This document shows positions 38,237-47,089 of a stretch of 64,000 bases of DNA, piece after piece. The position numbers and the translations under genes are program-made. The notes under the pieces were generated by a model. That model searched no databases. It was not told the DNA's origin and saw only the letters and a list, made by a program, of their open reading frames with translations. The stretch covers positions 1,958,501 to 2,022,500 of the forward strand of contig NZ_CP096147.1 in NCBI RefSeq assembly GCF_026016445.1, written 5' to 3'. Source of the stretch: Cognatishimia activa (GTDB taxonomy: Bacteria; Pseudomonadota; Alphaproteobacteria; Rhodobacterales; Rhodobacteraceae). Each line of letters opens with the position of its first letter. Positions within the stretch are counted from its first letter, which is position 1.

Positions 38237-39190
38237 TTAAACAGCATTCGGCAGAGGTTCACCGGCAGAGAAGGCCCTGAGGTTATCTACTGCCATCAAG
38301 CCCATGCCCGTGCGCACCTCCATTGCAGCGGTACCTAGATGCGGAAGAAGCGTCACGTTCTCCAAAGCAATCAGCTCTTCTGGGACATTCGGTTCGAATT
38401 CATAAACATCCAGCCCAGCGCCGCCGATTTCGCCTTGTTGCAATGCTGTGATCAATGCAGCTTCGTCGACGATCTCTCCACGCGCGATATTGATGAAAAT
38501 CGCATGTGATTGCATAGCTGCAAAGACTTCAGCATTGATCAGATGGTGCGTGTCACCTCCTCCTGGAAGCGCAACGACCAACACATCCACCTGCCCTGCG
38601 AGCTCTTTCAATGTCGCCACCTGTTCAGAAGGAAAATCCATCTCTTTGGCTGAGCGGTTGACGTATTTGATCGACATATCAAAACCAAAATGCGCGCGTT
38701 TTGCTATGGCCTGACCAATGCGCCCCATGCCGACAATGCCCAGTGTTTTACCGGTCATATGCAGGCTCAGGAACTGGATCGGGTGCCAACCGCGCCATTC
38801 GCCGCGTCGCACCATCCGTTCACCTTCTCCTGCACGGCGACAGGCCATCAGCATCAGAGTCAGTGCAATATCTGCGGTCGCATCAGTGACGGCGCCGGGT
38901 GTGTTGGAAACCTGCAAACCCGCAGCATGTGCCGCATCTACGTCGATATGATTGTAACCCACGCCGAAGTTTGCCAGCACCTTTGCGCGCGGGTTTGGCA
39001 CATCCGCAAATATCTCTGCCGAATAGTGATCCCCTAAAGTCGGCAAAACAGCATCGTAGTCACGTAGGCTTGCGCGCATTTCATCAGCGCTCATCTTGCT
39101 TTTGTCTTGGCGCACGGTGACGGCGTAGAGCTCTTGAGCGGCAGCGATCACTGGATCAGGCAAAGGTCGGGTAATTAGAAGTGTTTTCAA
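38237..39190 (-). CDS. D-2-hydroxyacid dehydrogenase (glyoxylate/hydroxypyruvate reductase type)
   Basis: A 317-residue NAD(P)-dependent enzyme. The Rossmann motif is 'LGIVGMGRIGQAIAKRA', the catalytic residues are Arg in 'NIARGEIVDE', Glu in 'GLDVYEFEP' and His in 'LLPHLGTAA'. It most resembles D-glycerate/glyoxylate reductases; exact substrate is not certain. The start is TTG at 39190, overlapping the csaA stop as TTGA, so it is coupled to csaA and proC. Confidence 0.92.
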   Translation of the reverse strand: MKTLLITRPLPDPVIAAAQELYAVTVRQDKSKMSADEMRASLRDYDAVLPTLGDHYSAEIFADVPNPRAKVLANFGVGYNHIDVDAAHAAGLQVSNTPGAVTDATADIALTLMLMACRRAGEGERMVRRGEWRGWHPIQFLSLHMTGKTLGIVGMGRIGQAIAKRAHFGFDMSIKYVNRSAKEMDFPSEQVATLKELAGQVDVLVVALPGGGDTHHLINAEVFAAMQSHAIFINIARGEIVDEAALITALQQGEIGGAGLDVYEFEPNVPEELIALENVTLLPHLGTAAMEVRTGMGLMAVDNLRAFSAGEPLPNAV

Positions 39191-39525
39191 AACATGCGCC
39201 CTCCCATTGGGACGTCTTTATCAGACGTAAGCAAAACAACCTCACCCTCATCATCGGGCAGGCCAAGGACCAGAACTTCGGACATGAATTTGCCGATCTG
39301 GCGTGGCGGGAAATTCACCACTGCGATTACCTGTTTTCCGATCAGGGTCTCAGGGGTGTAATGTTTGGTGATCTGGGCGGATGATTTTTTCACCCCCAGC
39401 TCTTCACCAAAATCGACCCATAGCTTGATTGCAGGCTTGCGCGCCTCTGGATAGGGCTGGGCCTCGACAATTTTGCCCGATCGGATATCGACGTTTAGAA
39501 AGTCGTCAAATGTGATCTCAGCCAT
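39187..39525 (-). CDS. csaA: tRNA-binding protein, CsaA-like
   Basis: A 112-residue OB-fold protein of the EMAP-II/tRNA-bind family: 'FLNVDIRSGKIVEAQPYPEARKPAIKLWVDFG' and 'GKQVIAVVNFPPRQIGKFMSEVLVLG'. CsaA binds tRNA and has been linked to protein export chaperoning in Bacillus. I chose the ATG at 39525 because the family starts here and AAGGA lies in the proC 3' end; it overlaps proC by 8 bases. Confidence 0.93.
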   Translation of the reverse strand: MAEITFDDFLNVDIRSGKIVEAQPYPEARKPAIKLWVDFGEELGVKKSSAQITKHYTPETLIGKQVIAVVNFPPRQIGKFMSEVLVLGLPDDEGEVVLLTSDKDVPMGGRMF

Positions 39526-40333
39526 TGGCGAGTTCCTTGGATCGATCCGTCGCTGCGGCAACGGTTTTGTTGATGAGGTCAGGCAAGCCAGTGGTTTCAT
39601 CCATCAAAACCTCCAACCCCGCCTGTGTGGTGCCATTGGGGCTGGTGACATTGACGCGCAGCTGGCTTGGGGTTTCATCCGCATCCTCAGCAAGAGCCCC
39701 TGCCCCAGCAACCGTTGCCTTGGCCAGAGCCATTGCAAGATCAGCGTCCAAACCCTGAGCTTCGCCTGCTTTGGCGAGGCACTCGATCATATGAAACACA
39801 TAGGCCGGGCCGGACCCCGACACGCCAGTGACCGCGTCCATCTGATCTTCGGCCTGAAGACGCACGACCTGCCCCACAGCGCTGAGAAGCTGATCAGCCA
39901 GATCCAAATGCGCGGAAGTTGTATATCCGTTGCCCACAATGGCAGTGATGCCTTTGCCGACAGCTGCTGGCGTATTCGGCATAGCGCGAATGATTGGCGT
40001 CTCACCACCCAGAATGTCTTCGTAGCTTCCGATTGAAATCCCCGCCGCGACGGAGAGAAAAAGCGTCTGGCCGTTGCCCATCGCCCTGAGCACCGGCAGT
40101 GCTTCGGCCATCATTTGTGGCTTTACAGCGATCAGAACAATTGCAGGTGCCGCAGGCAGATCGACATTCACATACACGCCGCTTTCCTGCACCCAGTCAG
40201 ATGGATACGGGTCTTGTACGTAAACAGATTTGGCAGGCAGACCGTCCTTCAACCAGCCTTCCAACATGGCTGATCCCATTTTGCCACATCCCAGCAAAAC
40301 AAGGCCTTTCTCGGCCAGATACGTCATATCCAT
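39518..40333 (-). CDS. proC: Pyrroline-5-carboxylate reductase
   Basis: A 271-residue enzyme that makes proline from pyrroline 5-carboxylate with NADPH. It has 'LLGCGKMGSAMLEGW' (Rossmann loop), 'IRAMPNTPAAVGKG' and 'VTGVSGSGPAYVFHMIECLA', all diagnostic. Full length. First gene of a three-gene operon proC-csaA-dehydrogenase. A CCCCCGATGG stretch around the start gives GGAGCCC as a ribosome binding site. Confidence 0.95.
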   Translation of the reverse strand: MDMTYLAEKGLVLLGCGKMGSAMLEGWLKDGLPAKSVYVQDPYPSDWVQESGVYVNVDLPAAPAIVLIAVKPQMMAEALPVLRAMGNGQTLFLSVAAGISIGSYEDILGGETPIIRAMPNTPAAVGKGITAIVGNGYTTSAHLDLADQLLSAVGQVVRLQAEDQMDAVTGVSGSGPAYVFHMIECLAKAGEAQGLDADLAMALAKATVAGAGALAEDADETPSQLRVNVTSPNGTTQAGLEVLMDETTGLPDLINKTVAAATDRSKELANG

Positions 40334-40474
40334 CGGGGGCTCCTTTTACTTACGGCGCACTTTGGCGCGTTTCTAAGCGAGCGTCGAGAGCAGAATTAGC
40401 CTTGATCGCTTGACCTGCATCAACGAAAGCAATCGCGGATGCTTTAGAGTCGGTGACACCGAAAGGAGAACATC

Positions 40475-40846
40475 ATGCTTAAGGTGACCAAGACCGGGGA
40501 AAATCGTGTCGATATCGAATTGAGCGGGAAGATCGACGCCATCAATATGCGCGTTGCTTTGGATGAGATGATCCATGCATCCGAAAACATCGAACATGGT
40601 CGCATGCTTTACACGATCCCAGAATTCGCGATGCCAACCCTGTCCGCGATTGGTGTCGAAATGACCTATCTGCCAAAGCTTTTTTCGCTGCTGGGTAAAT
40701 TTGACCGCTGTGCTGTGCTAACCGATTCAGGCTGGCTGCAGAAGGCTGCTGAAATCGAAGGGGCGCTGTTCCCCGGCATCGATATAAAGAGCTTTGATCT
40801 TAAAGAGACGGAAGCCGCTGAAAGCTGGCTTGCGGAAACGGGATGA
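40475..40846 (+). CDS. SpoIIAA-like/STAS-fold protein
   Basis: A 123-residue soluble protein. 'NRVDIELSGKIDAINMRVALDEMIHASENI' and 'CAVLTDSGWLQKAAEIEGALFPGIDIKSFD' match the SpoIIAA-like family (DUF3478), which has an anti-sigma-antagonist-type fold but usually no phosphorylated serine. Function unknown. The ATG at 40475 follows AAAGGAG. Confidence 0.85.
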   Translation: MLKVTKTGENRVDIELSGKIDAINMRVALDEMIHASENIEHGRMLYTIPEFAMPTLSAIGVEMTYLPKLFSLLGKFDRCAVLTDSGWLQKAAEIEGALFPGIDIKSFDLKETEAAESWLAETG

Positions 40847-40865
40847 AGGGCGGCTGCGCCGCCCT
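40847..40865. terminator. Hairpin between convergent genes
   Basis: AGGGCGGC pairs with GCCGCCCT across TGC, directly after the stop of the SpoIIAA-like gene; followed by CATTCC with no T-run. Weak or Rho-assisted terminator. Confidence 0.45.
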
Positions 40866-40889
40866 CATTCCCAATGATTACAGCGTTGA

Positions 40890-41390
40890 TTACGCCCGAC
40901 CGTAGGCTTCGGCGATTGCGACCTGCATCGCGTCTTCCACGGAACGACCGCCCCATGTTGCGAGTTGCATCGCTGGATAAAAGCGCTCGGCACTCATGAT
41001 GGCGACATTGATCACTGTGTCGATCTGGTCTGGGCTTGCCACTTGCCCACCCGCCAGAACCAGCCCGTAGCGGTAGATCATCAGCTTCTGATCATTCCAG
41101 AAGGTAAACCCGCCTGCCCAGCATTGGTCGTTGATGCTGTTCAGAACTTCATAAAGTTCCGCCATCTTGTCGGTTGGAGGCTCCATTTCAAAGGAGCAAA
41201 CCATCTTCAGGGTCTCATCAAATGAGGACCATGCCAATGTGATGGAATAGGTCCGCCATTGCCCATCAACCGCCATCGCAATCTGGTCATCTGCGATCCG
41301 GTCAAAGGTCCAATCGTGGTGTTCTGCAATATGTTCGACAATGTCGATAGGATGAATTTCTTCTTCAAGAAACTGCTCAGAAACTGCCAT
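40890..41390 (-). CDS. YbjN domain protein
   Basis: A 166-residue cytoplasmic protein of the YbjN/bacterial sensory transduction regulator family, recognised by 'IAEHHDWTFDRIADDQIAMAVDG', 'MVCSFEMEPPTDKMAELYEVLNSIN' and 'GLVLAGGQVASPDQIDTVI'. The function is unknown; E. coli YbjN affects motility and stress responses. In Rhodobacterales it is usually placed between proC and ubiK; here a 2.2-kb insertion separates it from ubiK. The ATG has AAAGAGGTGGCGCT upstream. Confidence 0.88.
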   Translation of the reverse strand: MAVSEQFLEEEIHPIDIVEHIAEHHDWTFDRIADDQIAMAVDGQWRTYSITLAWSSFDETLKMVCSFEMEPPTDKMAELYEVLNSINDQCWAGGFTFWNDQKLMIYRYGLVLAGGQVASPDQIDTVINVAIMSAERFYPAMQLATWGGRSVEDAMQVAIAEAYGRA

Positions 41391-41774
41391 AGCGCCACCT
41401 CTTTCTTGGTTTGCGCCGAGACGTGGCAGCGTCTGCTAGCGCTTGGTGCCTGCTCGAAGGGGAGTATTTTTATCTTCCCCTCTCACTTGATATGGTAGGT
41501 GCGCGAGGGTCGTTGAGTAAAGCGAAATATTTGTGGATAACGCAATTTCTTGTGGATTGTTTCAGCCATAAACGCAAATTGTCGTGTTTTCGGCAAAATA
41601 TTGTATAACATAAGAAAAAAGGCCTCGCATCGCTTCGAAGCCAAAATACATTTCAATTTGTTCAGGCCGCCCTGGGCAACCGAGCCGCACTGCTCGGTCC
41701 ATAAAAATCACCCATCAGCCCAATTTGCGCCACATTAAATTTGGAAGCTATCTCAAGTTTTTTTGAGGATTTCC
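41391..41774. other. AT-rich region before the acquired operon
   Basis: About 380 bp, clearly lower in GC than the flanking core genes. It holds a hairpin ACCGAGC/GCTCGGT at 41679-41698, two sequences that resemble DnaA boxes (TGTGGATAA at 41532-41540 and TGTGGATTG at 41551-41559), and GAGG at 41765 as ribosome binding site for the next gene. No convincing coding frame. Confidence 0.45.
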
Positions 41775-41996
41775 ATGTTTGAATTTGTCTGCTCCGTGTC
41801 TGCGACGCTGTTGTTGGCGTCTCACGATGCACTGCCGCAATCCATTGCCCCGGACTTTCAACACCGCATCGCGAAGTTAAGTGTCCAGCATTGCCTAATA
41901 CCAGATCACCAATTCAAAGAATGCGTGGGCTCACCTTACGATACGGCAGAAATCAATTCTCTTTGGTCGGGCGGCGTTTCAGGAGAGTTCGAATGA
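41775..41996 (+). CDS. Small exported protein, 73 residues
   Basis: Starts at an ATG six bases after GAGG. The N-terminus 'FEFVCSVSATLLLASHDALPQ' can act as a signal peptide. The mature part has a pair of cysteines at residues 40 and 50 ('HCLIPDHQFKEC') that could form a disulfide in the periplasm. No family recognised. Its TGA overlaps the ATG of the next gene as ATGA, so the two are translated together. Confidence 0.6.
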   Translation: MFEFVCSVSATLLLASHDALPQSIAPDFQHRIAKLSVQHCLIPDHQFKECVGSPYDTAEINSLWSGGVSGEFE

Positions 41997-43639
41997 GATA
42001 CTTGCTCGCCATTACCCTAATCATTTTTGGCTCATCTGCTTCTGCCGAACCGATCACGCCCGAGGAGATCAGGTCCTTAGTCCTTGATCGAAAATTTCAA
42101 GCGCTAGAACAAGCCATGTCAAGTGCACAAGGCGCATTCGAAGCGGGTCAAACAAACGCTGAACATCTTCGTGATCTCAACATGGTTTTTGTAACCACCT
42201 CTCCAATCATTCAAGAAGCCACCGAGGAATGGTTGGAAGCCTACCCCGACTCTGTTTATGCGATAATGGCCAATGCTTGGATCGCAAACAAGATTGCTTG
42301 GACAATTCGGGGTACTGGCTATGCACACACAGTTTATCAAGATGCATGGCCTGCTTTCTACGCAGCCTCAGACAAGGCTGCGCAGCTTACATTGAGTGCC
42401 TTTTCAATTGATCCAACGTATTTGCCAGCAAGCGATGGGATGATAGCGCAAGGAACGTTTGGGAACGTCGACGTCAATGTCACGGATATTGTAGACGCTG
42501 TAATGGCGCAGGCCCCAAATGCTGGCACTCTGACCCGAGGCTTAATCGTCGCACACAAAGGTTGGGGCGGTTCTTACACGCGTGGTGAGAAAATGTGTGA
42601 GCAGCACGCCCACAAGATAACCGCCTGGGGAGATCAGGCCTTCGACATTTGCATGATACACTTGGCTTTCCAGTATAACGGCTGGAAACCTTTAGATGCA
42701 TTTATCGAAAGACTTCTGCACACAGATCATTCTGCAATCTCGCAGATTCGTCACCAAGTCATGATAAAGACGCCACTATTAGATCCTGAACATATCGAGG
42801 GGGTAAGCGATGCGGAGTTCCCTTTCGAGAAATGGCAGAATGAACTCCTGCGAGAGCTATGGTCACCCGATTTTGACGACCTAGAGTTGGCAATTTCCTA
42901 CGATGGGCGATTTGCGCAAAAACCGCACATCTCAATCGTAAGCGACCGAGTCAGAGAAACAGCAAGGGAGAATGCCAAGCGCGTACTCGAATATGATCCC
43001 TACAATGTGTCCGCGATTGAAACGCTTTTAAACATAGGCGGTTTCAAACCGGGCCAAGACGGACGCAAGAAATATTATGCCGTGACGGGGCTCAACTCTC
43101 CTTCGGAAACACTCAATCTTTACAAGAGACTTGCGATCGCACAGCCATGGAATGCCGAGCACTGGTCAAATTTATCACACACCTATGCCGGACCGCCTCA
43201 TTCAAAAGAATCTTTTTGGAAAAAGCGAATTCTTGAACGGAACTACTTGGCGTACTCCAATCATGCGCCAGAACGCCTTTGGGAATTTATAGAAACCAAT
43301 TTATATTTTGTTCGATCCTACAATTCAGCACAAAAGAAAGAGCCACAAAGTAAATTGCCTTGGATCAGCGATCTAGACCCTTCTGTTGCGTTTTATTGCC
43401 CAATTGCAAGGGCCTCAGCGTTGCTAAGCGTTGCCTGCGAAAACCCGAGAGGCTCGCAGAATGAACAGGCTTGCTGGAGCGCCGACTTTCAGAAAGAACA
43501 GTTGGAGACAATTTCGAACAAAATTCGAACTCACCAGGACTGCCCTACTGCCATCAGCAACAATATCGAAGGCTGGATGTTCAAACCAATCGAGTTTGAA
43601 GCTGATGAGTTGAGCGTATTTCTGGAACAAACGAATTGA
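41993..43639 (+). CDS. Exported 548-residue protein, DUF4034-like
   Basis: A secreted or periplasmic protein. The signal peptide is 'LLAITLIIFGSSASA' with cleavage after residue 18. The mature protein is helical. The region around residues 20-230 ('EEIRSLVLDRKFQALEQAM', 'WLEAYPDSVYAIMANAWIANKIAWTIRGTGY', 'HKGWGGSYTRGEKMCEQHA') resembles DUF4034/TPR-like proteins; the 'GWGGS' motif is the clearest point. A Cys pair lies near residues 462-481. I chose the ATG at 41993, with CAGGAGAGTTCGA upstream, because it gives the signal peptide; the frame is open 34 codons earlier. Function unknown. Base use is AT-richer than the neighbours, suggesting acquisition. Confidence 0.75.
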   Translation: MRYLLAITLIIFGSSASAEPITPEEIRSLVLDRKFQALEQAMSSAQGAFEAGQTNAEHLRDLNMVFVTTSPIIQEATEEWLEAYPDSVYAIMANAWIANKIAWTIRGTGYAHTVYQDAWPAFYAASDKAAQLTLSAFSIDPTYLPASDGMIAQGTFGNVDVNVTDIVDAVMAQAPNAGTLTRGLIVAHKGWGGSYTRGEKMCEQHAHKITAWGDQAFDICMIHLAFQYNGWKPLDAFIERLLHTDHSAISQIRHQVMIKTPLLDPEHIEGVSDAEFPFEKWQNELLRELWSPDFDDLELAISYDGRFAQKPHISIVSDRVRETARENAKRVLEYDPYNVSAIETLLNIGGFKPGQDGRKKYYAVTGLNSPSETLNLYKRLAIAQPWNAEHWSNLSHTYAGPPHSKESFWKKRILERNYLAYSNHAPERLWEFIETNLYFVRSYNSAQKKEPQSKLPWISDLDPSVAFYCPIARASALLSVACENPRGSQNEQACWSADFQKEQLETISNKIRTHQDCPTAISNNIEGWMFKPIEFEADELSVFLEQTN

Positions 43640-43648
43640 GCACTAGGT

Positions 43649-43888
43649 TTACTTCCCTTCCAGAGCTTCAATACGGGCTTTCAAGGCTTCGTTTTCTTCG
43701 CGCGCCTTCTGCGCCATGGCGCGAACGGCGTCGAATTCTTCGCGTGTCACAAAGTCACGATCTGCCAGCCAGCGGTCCATCCAGGATTTCATGGCGTTTT
43801 CCGCCTCATCCTTTGCTCCTTGGGCCACACCCATGGCGTTGGTCATCAATTCGGACATATCGTCCATGAACTTATTGCGCGTTTGCAT
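43649..43888 (-). CDS. ubiK: Ubiquinone biosynthesis accessory factor UbiK-like
   Basis: A 79-residue protein of the BMFP/UbiK family: 'MDDMSELMTNAMGVAQGAKDEAE' (amphipathic helix) and 'DFVTREEFDAVRAMAQKAREENEALKARIEALE' (C-terminal coiled coil). UbiK helps the ubiquinone hydroxylases assemble near membranes. It is divergent from lgt, the usual arrangement in Rhodobacterales. Confidence 0.9.
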   Translation of the reverse strand: MQTRNKFMDDMSELMTNAMGVAQGAKDEAENAMKSWMDRWLADRDFVTREEFDAVRAMAQKAREENEALKARIEALEGK

Positions 43889-44008
43889 CGGTCACACTCC
43901 GCCTTGGATTAAATACATTTAGGTTCGCACCATTTGATCCCTATATGGGGGCAAAGACGGTTGGCCTCAAGGTTGACCTCGCCCAAAAGCAGAGGCACAG
44001 AGACGCAC

Positions 44009-44896
44009 ATGCAGGCCATGATCCCCTTCCCCGATATTTCACCCGAGATTTTCACGATCTCGCTTGGTTCCTTTGAATTCGCGCTGCGCTGGTATGCGAT
44101 GGCCTATATCGTCGGTATCTTGATCGCCTGGCGGATCACGGTGCGCGCGGTTGAAACACCCCGGCTTTGGAATGCGCAAGGCGCGCCAATGGATCGGCTT
44201 CGGGTCGAGGACCTGCTGACTTGGGCCATTTTGGGTGTGATCATCGGTGGGCGCCTTGGTTTTGTGCTGTTTTATCAACCTGGATATTACCTGAGCCACC
44301 CCGAAGACATTCTGAAAGTCTGGCAAGGCGGCATGGCTTTTCATGGCGGCATGCTGGGTGTGGTGATCGCCGGATGGATTTATTGCCTGCGTCACGGATT
44401 GCCCAAAGCCTCTGTGGCGGACGCGATTGCGCTGGGCGTGCCAGTCGGGCTGATGCTGGGGCGTATCTCCAATTTCATCAACGCCGAACTGTGGGGGCGG
44501 GCGACGGATCTTCCTTGGGGCGTGGCGTTTCCAGGATTTGACGCGCAGGATTGCGGGCAACTGCAGGGCCTATGCGCGCGCCATCCAAGCCAACTCTATG
44601 AAGCCGCGCTGGAAGGTGTGCTGCTCTTAGCTGTGCTGTTATGGCTCGCTTGGAAAAAGGGCGCATTGAAGGCACCTGGCCGAATTACAGGTGTCTTTTT
44701 CCTAGGTTACGGGCTCGCACGCTTCGCGGTGGAATTCTTCCGCCAGCCTGATGCGCAGTTCATTTCTGAAGGCAACCCGCTTGGTCTTGCGCTGCATTTT
44801 GGTGGCGTCGGTCTGACCATGGGACAAATTTTGAGCCTTCCAATGATACTTGGCGGCTTGTGGCTGATGCGCCGCGCTGCCAAAGTGGGGGCATGA
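44009..44896 (+). CDS. lgt: Prolipoprotein diacylglyceryl transferase
   Basis: A 295-residue inner-membrane enzyme that adds diacylglycerol to the lipobox cysteine, the first step in making lipoproteins such as those at 2.8, 16.8, 22.4 and 23.0 kb. The signature '[14 protein letters not shown]' and '[16 protein letters not shown]', '[10 protein letters not shown]' and 'HGGMLGV' are present; about seven helices. I chose the ATG at 44009 because the family begins shortly before '[11 protein letters not shown]'; AGAGG lies upstream. Its stop overlaps the methyltransferase start (ATGA). Confidence 0.95.
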   Translation: MQAMIPFPDISPEIFTISLGSFEFALRWYAMAYIVGILIAWRITVRAVETPRLWNAQGAPMDRLRVEDLLTWAILGVIIGGRLGFVLFYQPGYYLSHPEDILKVWQGGMAFHGGMLGVVIAGWIYCLRHGLPKASVADAIALGVPVGLMLGRISNFINAELWGRATDLPWGVAFPGFDAQDCGQLQGLCARHPSQLYEAALEGVLLLAVLLWLAWKKGALKAPGRITGVFFLGYGLARFAVEFFRQPDAQFISEGNPLGLALHFGGVGLTMGQILSLPMILGGLWLMRRAAKVGA

Positions 44897-45945
44897 GTCT
44901 TAGAGACATTTTGATCGAGCGCATTCGTACGATCGGCCCCATGCGGGTCGCCGACTATATGGCTGAATGCCTGATGCACCCCCAACATGGGTATTATGCC
45001 ACCCGCGATCCGCTTGGCGCGCGAGGGGATTTTACAACAGCGCCAGAGATGACCCAGATGTTTGGAGAACTCATTGGGCTTTCATTGGCGCAGGCATGGA
45101 TGGATCAGGGCGCACCCTCTTCCTTCATTCTTGCAGAGATTGGTCCAGGGCGCGGGACGCTCATGGCGGATCTGTTGCGCGCGACAAATAAAGTTCCAGG
45201 TTTTCATGATGCCTTGGATCTGCATTTGATTGAGGCCTCCCCTGCCCTGCGCCGCAAACAACGCGAGCTTTTGGGAGAAGCCACTTGGCATGACAGCATT
45301 GCTGATTTGCCGGAAGGTCCTTTGTTTCTGGTCGCAAATGAATTCTTTGACGCCCTACCCGTGCGCCAATTCATCCGTGAAGGAGAGCTGTGGCGGGAGC
45401 GCCTTGTCGGGTTTGAAAACGCTCAATTCTGCTTTGGTATGGGTGCGCCTGTGGATCAGCCCGTTTTGCGGCACCGGCTGGAAGACACCGAAGAAGGTCA
45501 CCTGGTTGAAGTTTGTGAGCCAGCGCATCCGATTGTTCATGAGATCGGCAAACGCATCAAACGCCATGGAGGTGCGGCGTTGATTATCGATTACGGTGAT
45601 TGGCGTTCCCAAGGAGATACGATGCAGGCGGTGAAAGGTCACCAAGAAGTAGATGTATTGGACCTCCCTGGAGACAGTGATCTGACCGCGCATGTAGATT
45701 TCGAACTGCTGTGCGCTGCGACCCCTAGTCGGTTTTCCCGCGTGACCCCCCAAGGGGTGTTCCTTGAACGCCTCGGCATCACCACGCGTGCGCAGGTTTT
45801 GGCCCAGCAAATGGAGCCGGTACAAATTGAACAGCATGTCGCTGCACATCGGCGCTTGACCCACCCGGAAGAAATGGGAAATCTGTTCAAAGTTGTTGCC
45901 TTCTATCCGGAGGGCGAAACCCCGCCTCCGGGCGTTGATCCCTAA
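44893..45945 (+). CDS. SAM-dependent methyltransferase, NDUFAF7/MidA type
   Basis: A 350-residue protein of the DUF185 family. '[31 protein letters not shown]' is the N-terminal signature, '[19 protein letters not shown]' the SAM-binding loop, '[17 protein letters not shown]' and 'ALIIDYGDW' are further motifs. The mitochondrial homologue methylates an arginine of complex I subunit NDUFS2; the bacterial target is not known. Coupled to lgt upstream. Confidence 0.92.
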   Translation: MSLRDILIERIRTIGPMRVADYMAECLMHPQHGYYATRDPLGARGDFTTAPEMTQMFGELIGLSLAQAWMDQGAPSSFILAEIGPGRGTLMADLLRATNKVPGFHDALDLHLIEASPALRRKQRELLGEATWHDSIADLPEGPLFLVANEFFDALPVRQFIREGELWRERLVGFENAQFCFGMGAPVDQPVLRHRLEDTEEGHLVEVCEPAHPIVHEIGKRIKRHGGAALIIDYGDWRSQGDTMQAVKGHQEVDVLDLPGDSDLTAHVDFELLCAATPSRFSRVTPQGVFLERLGITTRAQVLAQQMEPVQIEQHVAAHRRLTHPEEMGNLFKVVAFYPEGETPPPGVDP

Positions 45946-45969
45946 GTTTCGGTCAGTGAGCGTGCAAGC

Positions 45970-46719
45970 ATGAGCCTTGAGATATTAACCTCTGCAAGCC
46001 TGTCCCCCGTGAAACACGGGTTTTTCACGCGTAAAGGCGGAGCCTCCTCGGGTGTTTTTTCTGGCTTAAATTGCGGAATGGGCAGCAGTGACCAAAAGGA
46101 AATGGTAACGATCAACCGCGAGCGTGTTGCTGCAGCGATGGACGTCGACACTCTTGCGCGCGTGCATCAGGTACATTCGGCTGATGTCGTTGTGGTAGAT
46201 GGACCGCAAGGCGATGCTGAAGAAGCGGATGCCATGGTCACCAACGTTCCGGGAGTTGCGCTTTCCATTCTGACGGCGGATTGCCAACCGGTGCTGTTTG
46301 CAGACCGCGAAGCCTCAGTCATTGGCGCTGCCCATGCCGGATGGCGCGGAGCTTTGGATGGCGTATTGACCAACACGGTTGAGGCGATGCTTGGCCTGGG
46401 CGCCAAACGCAAGAACATCCAGGCTGTGATCGGACCTACCATCAGCCAGCGCGCCTATGAAGTCGGACCAGAATTTCTGGATGAGTTTTTATCAAACGAT
46501 GGCGAAAACAACCGCTTCTTTATCCGTGGCGAAGGAGACCGCTATCTGTTCGACCTTCCGGCCTTTGGATTACATTGCCTCCGCCTCGCAGGCGTTGAAC
46601 TGGCTGAATGGACGCATCATTGTACCTATTCTGACCCTGATCGTTTCTTCTCCTATCGCCGCGCAACTCATAAGAAAGAGGCTGACTACGGTCGCCTGAT
46701 CTCGGTTATTCGCCTTTAA
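45970..46719 (+). CDS. pgeF: Purine nucleoside phosphorylase / multicopper-oxidase-like YfiH (PgeF)
   Basis: A 249-residue protein of the YfiH/LACC1 family. It carries the metal-binding motifs 'LTADCQPVLFAD', 'GAAHAGWRGALDGVL' and 'WTHHCTYSDPDRFFSYRR' with the conserved His and Cys. Bacterial members edit peptidoglycan precursors (PgeF) and the family has purine nucleoside phosphorylase activity. It follows the methyltransferase after 24 bp and is probably in the lgt operon. Confidence 0.93.
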   Translation: MSLEILTSASLSPVKHGFFTRKGGASSGVFSGLNCGMGSSDQKEMVTINRERVAAAMDVDTLARVHQVHSADVVVVDGPQGDAEEADAMVTNVPGVALSILTADCQPVLFADREASVIGAAHAGWRGALDGVLTNTVEAMLGLGAKRKNIQAVIGPTISQRAYEVGPEFLDEFLSNDGENNRFFIRGEGDRYLFDLPAFGLHCLRLAGVELAEWTHHCTYSDPDRFFSYRRATHKKEADYGRLISVIRL

Positions 46720-46787
46720 ACCTTGGCGAACCGCCCCGGTTTTACCTCTGCAAATCCCCGGAAATTTTAAATTGTTGCCCCACGACT

Positions 46788-46839
46788 GCCCCAATTGAAG
46801 GCGAGATTGTTCAGGAACAGAGAACAATCCCGATTGGGC
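46788..46839 (+). promoter_or_regulatory. Long leader stem-loop before the 47-codon gene
   Basis: An inner perfect repeat GATTGTTC/GAACAATC (46805-46812 and 46822-46829) is nested in an outer GCCCCAAT/ATTGGGC (46788-46795 and 46833-46839). It ends 6 bp before the GGAG of the small gene. It could be an operator, a structured mRNA leader, or both. Confidence 0.5.
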
Positions 46840-46855
46840 AAGACGGAGCAGTCAA

Positions 46856-46999
46856 ATGTGTAAACAACGGTTTTTGAAATCGATCCTGGAAACATCCAAG
46901 TCAGAGCATGTGGTTCTGCCATGGGCCAAGAAGCGCCTGAACGGCGCTGCAGTTCAGGTGACCCTGAAGCCAGCGATGCCAGCGCGCAAAGTTGCATAA
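46856..46999 (+). CDS. Small basic protein, 47 residues
   Basis: ATG at 46856 is 7 bp after GGAG. The protein begins 'MCKQRFLKSILETSK', goes on 'HVVLPWAKKRLNG' and ends 'MPARKVA'; it is basic, with no signal peptide or membrane segment. The start resembles short conserved Rhodobacterales proteins of unknown function (from memory, not checked). A dedicated terminator follows at 47045, and a leader stem-loop precedes it, so it looks like a complete single-gene unit. Confidence 0.7.
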   Translation: MCKQRFLKSILETSKSEHVVLPWAKKRLNGAAVQVTLKPAMPARKVA

Positions 47000-47044
47000 A
47001 CGAATTTTCCCCCGGAGTGAGAACTCCATCCTCCCCTGAGAAAC

Positions 47045-47075
47045 TCCCCGCCAGACCACCGGCGGGGAATTTTTT
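47045..47075 (+). terminator. Intrinsic terminator of the 47-codon gene
   Basis: TCCCCGCC pairs with GGCGGGGA across AGACCACC, followed by six T. A strong classical terminator pointing rightward. Confidence 0.9.
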
Positions 47076-47089
47076 GTCTCATGTACAGG

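Noticed and set aside
41532..41559. DnaA-box-like TGTGGATAA and TGTGGATTG, as a possible replication origin
   Set aside because: Only one good match and one poor one, with no cluster of boxes, no AT-rich unwinding region of the right type and no origin-linked genes nearby.
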